DNA of 64,000 nt, from the NCBI RefSeq assembly GCF_017831975.1, contig NZ_JAFDSS010000001.1:620001-684000 (forward strand), in the 5' to 3' direction. This DNA comes from Microbacterium terrae (lineage in GTDB: Bacteria > Actinomycetota > Actinomycetes > Actinomycetales > Microbacteriaceae). Shown one piece after another: positions 60,312-64,000 of this stretch (its first letter is position 1; every line of letters begins with the position of its first letter). Below the pieces are notes generated by a model. That model did not search any database. It saw only the letters and a list, made by a program, of their open reading frames with translations, and had not been told where the DNA came from. The position numbers and the translations under genes were made by a program.

Positions 60312-60317
60312 GCGGTC

Positions 60318-61019
60318 ATGGCGAAGACCACGAAATCGGCCAAGGCCGAGCGCAAGGCGTACGACGCGATCGAGGATGCGGCCGCGGCCGCGAAAGACGC
60401 GAAGAAGGCGGCGAAGAGCCTGCCGCGCAAGGCCGCGAAGAAGGTGCGGGAACTCGCAGAGGATGCGAAGGATGCCGCGGATGTGTCGAAGAAGGCCATC
60501 CGCAAGAACCCGCGCAAGGTCGCCGACCGGGCGTCGCGCGCGGAGGCGCGACTGGTGAAGGCCACGCGCGCAGCCGTCGACAAGGCCGAGAAGAAGGCAC
60601 GGCTCAAGGCCGAGGCCGAGCGGGCAGCAGCCGATGCCGCACGCGCCGCCGAGGCGGCGGCAGCGCGCAAGGCCGAGGCGAAGGAGCTGAAGAAGCTCGC
60701 CGCGAAGGCTGCGCGTCAGGCGGAGAAGGCCGAGCGCGAGGCACGCGCCGCTCAGGAGACGCTCGCGGCGGAGCTGGCAGGCGGCGACGCGGATGAGCCC
60801 GCGGCCGACGCGGCCCCCGCGGCGCCCGAGCCCGCCGTCGAGCCCGTGTCGACCGAGCCCGAGCCTGCCGAGCCCGCACCCGCCGAGCCCGAGGGAGAAG
60901 CATCCGCTCCCGAACTCACCACCTTCACCGTGGCGGCGCTGCGTCTGCGCGCGCGCAACAGCGGTGTCACCGGGTACTCGCGCATGACGAAGGCCCAGCT
61001 GATCGACGCGCTGTCCTGA
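60318..61019 (+). CDS. Lys/Ala-rich histone H1-like protein with C-terminal Rho_N/SAP-like domain
   Basis: 233 residues. Residues 1-150 are almost only Ala, Lys, Arg and Glu and would form a long basic helix or coiled coil; 150-195 are acidic Pro/Ala; the end, FTVAALRLRARNSGVTGYSRMTKAQLIDAL, is a Rho_N/HeH-type nucleic-acid fold (motif split: VAALRLRARNSG, YSRMTKAQLIDAL). It could be a nucleoid protein. It is 1 bp from the NRPS gene, so the two are one operon, an unexpected pairing. Confidence 0.82.
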   Translation: MAKTTKSAKAERKAYDAIEDAAAAAKDAKKAAKSLPRKAAKKVRELAEDAKDAADVSKKAIRKNPRKVADRASRAEARLVKATRAAVDKAEKKARLKAEAERAAADAARAAEAAAARKAEAKELKKLAAKAARQAEKAEREARAAQETLAAELAGGDADEPAADAAPAAPEPAVEPVSTEPEPAEPAPAEPEGEASAPELTTFTVAALRLRARNSGVTGYSRMTKAQLIDALS

Positions 61020-61020
61020 C

Positions 61021-64000
61021 GTGACCACGGGGGAGGCGGCACGCGCCGCACAGGCAGTGCTCGACCGCACCGGCGTCACGCCGCCGGAGCGCACGCTCAT
61101 CGACATCCTGCGTGAGACCACCGCGCGGCATCCGCAGTCGTCGGCGATCGACGACGGCTCGGGTGCGCTGAGCTACCGCGAGATGATGGCGCGCGTCGGC
61201 CGCACCGCGGCGCGGCTCCACGAGGCGGGGGTGCGCCGCGGCGACCGCGTGGGTGTGCGGATGCCGTCGGGCACGAAGGAGCTGTACATCTCGATCCTCG
61301 GGGTGATGGCGGTCGGTGCGGCGTACGTGCCGGTCGACGTCGACGACCCCGACGAGCGCGCCCGCCTCGTGTTCGGCGAGGCCCGCGTCGCGGGGATCAT
61401 CGCCGGCGACGGCGCCTATATCCCCGCCGACGGCGCAGCGACCGCCGACGAGAGCCTCTTCGACGGCGAGGCTCCGCATCCGAGCACGCACGCCGTCGAG
61501 GTGGTTCCGCCGCCGACCCCCGACGACGACGCGTGGATCATCTTCACCTCGGGCTCCACCGGCGTTCCCAAGGGCGTCGCCGTCTCGCACCGCTCCGCAG
61601 CGGCCTTCGTCGACGCCGAAGCCCGCATGTTCCTGCAGGACGCCCCGCTCGGCCCCGGCGACCGGGTGCTCGCGGGACTCTCCGTCGCCTTCGACGCCTC
61701 CTGCGAGGAGATGTGGCTCGCGTGGGGCCACGGCGCGTGCCTCGTGCCGGCACCGCGCTCGCTCGTGCGCTCGGGCGAGGATCTCGCACCCTGGCTCGTT
61801 CGGCAGACCATCTCGGTCGTGTCGACCGTTCCGACGCTCGCGGCGATGTGGCCGGCGGAGTCCATCGAGAACGTGCGCCTCCTCATCTTCGGCGGCGAGG
61901 CCTGCCCGCCCGAGCTCGCCGCGCGGCTCGCGGGCGAGGGCCGTGAGGTGTGGAACACGTACGGCCCCACCGAGGCCACCGTGGTCGCCTGCGGCGCCCC
62001 GCTCGACGGATCGATCCCGGTGCGGATCGGGCTGCCGCTCGACGGCTGGGCCCTCGCCGTGGTCGGGCCCGACGACCAGCCGGTCGCCGCCGGCGAGGTC
62101 GGCGAGCTCATCATCGGCGGAGTCGGCCTCGCGCGGTACCTCGACCCGGTGAAGGACCTCGAGAAGTACGCTCCGATGCCCACCCTCGGCTGGGATCGCG
62201 CCTACCGCTCGGGTGACCTCGTGCGCTTCGACCCCGAGGGGCTGGTGTTCCAGGGGCGCGCAGATGATCAGGTCAAGGTCGGCGGCAGGCGCATCGAGCT
62301 GGGCGAGGTCGAGTCCGCGCTGCAGGATCTGCCGGGTGTGACCGCCGCGACGGCGGCCGTGCGCACCACCGAAGCCGGCGTTCCGGTGCTCGTCGGCTAC
62401 CTCGTCGTCGACGGCGAGCTCGACCGCACCGCGGCCCGCGCCCTGCTCGCGGAACGCCTGCCGGCCGCCGTCGTGCCGCTCCTCGCCGTCGTCGACGAGC
62501 TGCCTGTCCGCACCTCGGGCAAGGTCGACCGTGCGGCGCTGCCGTGGCCGCTGCCCGGCGTGGAGGTGCCCGACGCCGGAGTCACGCCCGCCGAGGCGTG
62601 GCTCGCCGAGCAGTGGCAGGCCGTGCTGGGCATGCCCGTGCCCGGACGCAAGGCGGACTTCTTCGATCTGGGCGGCGGCTCGCTCTCCGCCGCGCAGCTG
62701 GTCTCGCGCATCCGCGCCCGCGTTCCCGAGTTCGCCGTCGCCGACATCTACGACGTCCCGCGCCTGGGCGCCATGGCCAAGGCGCTCGGCCCGTTCCTGA
62801 CCGACGACGACGACCACGAGTTCCGGATGCCGGCACCCACGCCGCGCGCCACGCAGTGGGTGCAGACGGTGCTCGGTGTTCCGCTGTTCATCCTGTCGGG
62901 CGTGCGCTGGCTGCTCTACCTGCTGACGGCGAGCACCATCCTCAGCGCGTTCGACGGATTCGCGATGCTGCCGACGGTGCCGTGGGCGGTGCTCATCGTG
63001 GGTCTCGTGCTGTTCGCGACGCCGTTCGGTCGCATGGCGATCGCCGCGGTGTCGGCGCGGGTGCTCCTCGCCGGTGTGCGCCCCGGCGACTACCCGCGCG
63101 GCGGCCAGGTGCACCTGCGGCTCTGGCTCGCCGAGCAGATCGCCGACCAGATCGACGCGGTGGGCCTCGCCGGCGCGCCGTGGATCAAGGCGTACGGCCG
63201 CGCGCTCGGAGCGAAGATCGGCAAGGACGTCGACATGCACACGCTTCCGCCGATCACCGGGATGCTCGAGGTGGGCGACCGCGCGGCGATCGAGCCCGAG
63301 GTCGACCTCACCGGCTACTGGATCGACGGTGACCTGCTGCGCATCGGCGAGGTGCGCATCGGCGCCGACGCGACGGTCGGAGCCCGCAGCACGCTGGCAC
63401 CGGGAACGCGGATCGGCCGTCGGGCGGAGATCGCACCCGGATCCGCCGTGTTCGGTCGCGTGCGCGCCGACCAGTCGTGGGCAGGCTCGCCGGCGGTGCG
63501 GGTCGGCGGTGCGAGCGAAGGCTGGCCGGAGGGCGCACCGGTCCCCGCACGACGCTGGCTCTGGGCCTATGCGGGATCGGCGCTGCTGCTCGCGCTCCTT
63601 CCCCTCGCATCCTTCGCTGTGGGCGGCGCAGTGCTGGCGCAGGGTCTTCGCGGCAGCGACGGACTGGCGCAGGCCTTCCTCGCCGCGCTCGCCTGGCTCG
63701 TGCCGGCGACGCTCGCCGTCGGCGCCGTCTTCGCGGTCGCCGTCGTCGTGCTCGTGCGACTGCTCTCACTCGGTCTGACGGAGGGCATCCATCCGGTGCG
63801 CAGCCGCGTCGGCTGGCAGGCCTGGACGATCGAGCGCCTGCTCGACTCCGCGCGCACCATCCTGTTCCCGCTCTACTCGAGCCTGTTCACCCCGATATGG
63901 CTGCGGATGCTGGGCGCCACGGTGGGTCGCGACGTCGAGGCATCCACCGTCCTCCTCATCCCGTCGATGACGCAGATCGACGACGGCGCGTTCCTCGCCG
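61021..64000 (+). CDS. Pls/PosA-type single-module NRPS, 3' end outside window
   Basis: Open to the window edge (993 codons). An adenylation domain (about 20-530) has IIFTSGSTGVPKG near 172, NTYGPTEATV near 313, YRSGDLV near 394, GRADDQVKVGGRRIELGEVE near 411 and SGKVDR near 499. The carrier domain has Ser554 in DFFDLGGGSLS. Membrane helices follow (about 620-680), then hexapeptide left-handed-helix repeats (775-815), more helices (near 845 and 890), and the start of a second hexapeptide block. No condensation domain seen. This is the layout of epsilon-poly-lysine synthetase-like enzymes. Confidence 0.88.
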   Translation, partial: MTTGEAARAAQAVLDRTGVTPPERTLIDILRETTARHPQSSAIDDGSGALSYREMMARVGRTAARLHEAGVRRGDRVGVRMPSGTKELYISILGVMAVGAAYVPVDVDDPDERARLVFGEARVAGIIAGDGAYIPADGAATADESLFDGEAPHPSTHAVEVVPPPTPDDDAWIIFTSGSTGVPKGVAVSHRSAAAFVDAEARMFLQDAPLGPGDRVLAGLSVAFDASCEEMWLAWGHGACLVPAPRSLVRSGEDLAPWLVRQTISVVSTVPTLAAMWPAESIENVRLLIFGGEACPPELAARLAGEGREVWNTYGPTEATVVACGAPLDGSIPVRIGLPLDGWALAVVGPDDQPVAAGEVGELIIGGVGLARYLDPVKDLEKYAPMPTLGWDRAYRSGDLVRFDPEGLVFQGRADDQVKVGGRRIELGEVESALQDLPGVTAATAAVRTTEAGVPVLVGYLVVDGELDRTAARALLAERLPAAVVPLLAVVDELPVRTSGKVDRAALPWPLPGVEVPDAGVTPAEAWLAEQWQAVLGMPVPGRKADFFDLGGGSLSAAQLVSRIRARVPEFAVADIYDVPRLGAMAKALGPFLTDDDDHEFRMPAPTPRATQWVQTVLGVPLFILSGVRWLLYLLTASTILSAFDGFAMLPTVPWAVLIVGLVLFATPFGRMAIAAVSARVLLAGVRPGDYPRGGQVHLRLWLAEQIADQIDAVGLAGAPWIKAYGRALGAKIGKDVDMHTLPPITGMLEVGDRAAIEPEVDLTGYWIDGDLLRIGEVRIGADATVGARSTLAPGTRIGRRAEIAPGSAVFGRVRADQSWAGSPAVRVGGASEGWPEGAPVPARRWLWAYAGSALLLALLPLASFAVGGAVLAQGLRGSDGLAQAFLAALAWLVPATLAVGAVFAVAVVVLVRLLSLGLTEGIHPVRSRVGWQAWTIERLLDSARTILFPLYSSLFTPIWLRMLGATVGRDVEASTVLLIPSMTQIDDGAFLA

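Overview
The window is about 70% G+C, gene-dense, and uses many GTG starts. The gene set (Tad/Flp pili with a neighbouring 6C RNA, SigK/RskA with fasciclin and DipZ proteins, Pho boxes of the GTTCACC direct-repeat type, lysC with an internal start) points to an actinobacterium. Gene order and protein style fit Microbacteriaceae, most likely Microbacterium or a close relative. It is ordinary chromosome: no insertion sequence, phage, integrase or CRISPR array was seen.

Layout. 0-4.4 kb: 3' part of acetate kinase, beta-phosphoglucomutase and a GH65 disaccharide phosphorylase (phosphorolytic maltose/trehalose use). 4.4-6.1 kb: thiM-thiE behind a TPP riboswitch. 6.2-10.2 kb: dnaX, recR and a DMT transporter. 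10.3-14.4 kb: a ThrE-type exporter facing lysC and asd. 14.5-19.9 kb: mqo, tdk, a DUF1295 membrane protein, and an lldR-like regulator with lldD behind a double operator. 19.9-27.5 kb: HAD phosphatase, tRNA-Pro, metallophosphoesterase and class A PBP, DUF4177/RidA pair, acs. 27.5-31.2 kb: 6C RNA and a compact Tad pilus operon. 31.3-37.5 kb: topA-tmk-holB and a secreted alpha/beta hydrolase. 37.5-40.5 kb: metQ-metN-metI and tRNA-Thr. 40.5-45.5 kb: divergent DMT and MMPL transporters sharing one palindrome, nicotinamidase, GNAT. 45.5-47.9 kb: lower-GC patch of unrelated small genes next to tRNA-Lys. 48.1-52.2 kb: fasciclin lipoprotein, DipZ, SigK and RskA. 52.2-56.1 kb: small regulator/enzyme genes, pabC and a candidate small RNA. 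56.0-60.1 kb: pstSCAB with a Pho box. 60.3-64.0 kb: a histone-like basic protein and the start of a Pls/PosA-type single-module NRPS that runs off the window.

How the parts fit. Carbon genes (ackA, acs, lldD, mqo, GH65/pgmB) handle acetate, lactate, malate and disaccharides. DNA replication genes (dnaX, recR, holB, tmk, tdk, topA) are spread through the window. Many genes start 6-7 bases after a TANNNT hexamer, so leaderless transcription appears common and helps choose start codons. The most interesting unexplained item is a putative roughly 88-nt three-way-junction RNA at 53931-54018 (minus strand), whose predicted transcription start coincides with the first base of a perfect 12-bp closing stem. 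All identifications are from reading sequence; no database search was run.
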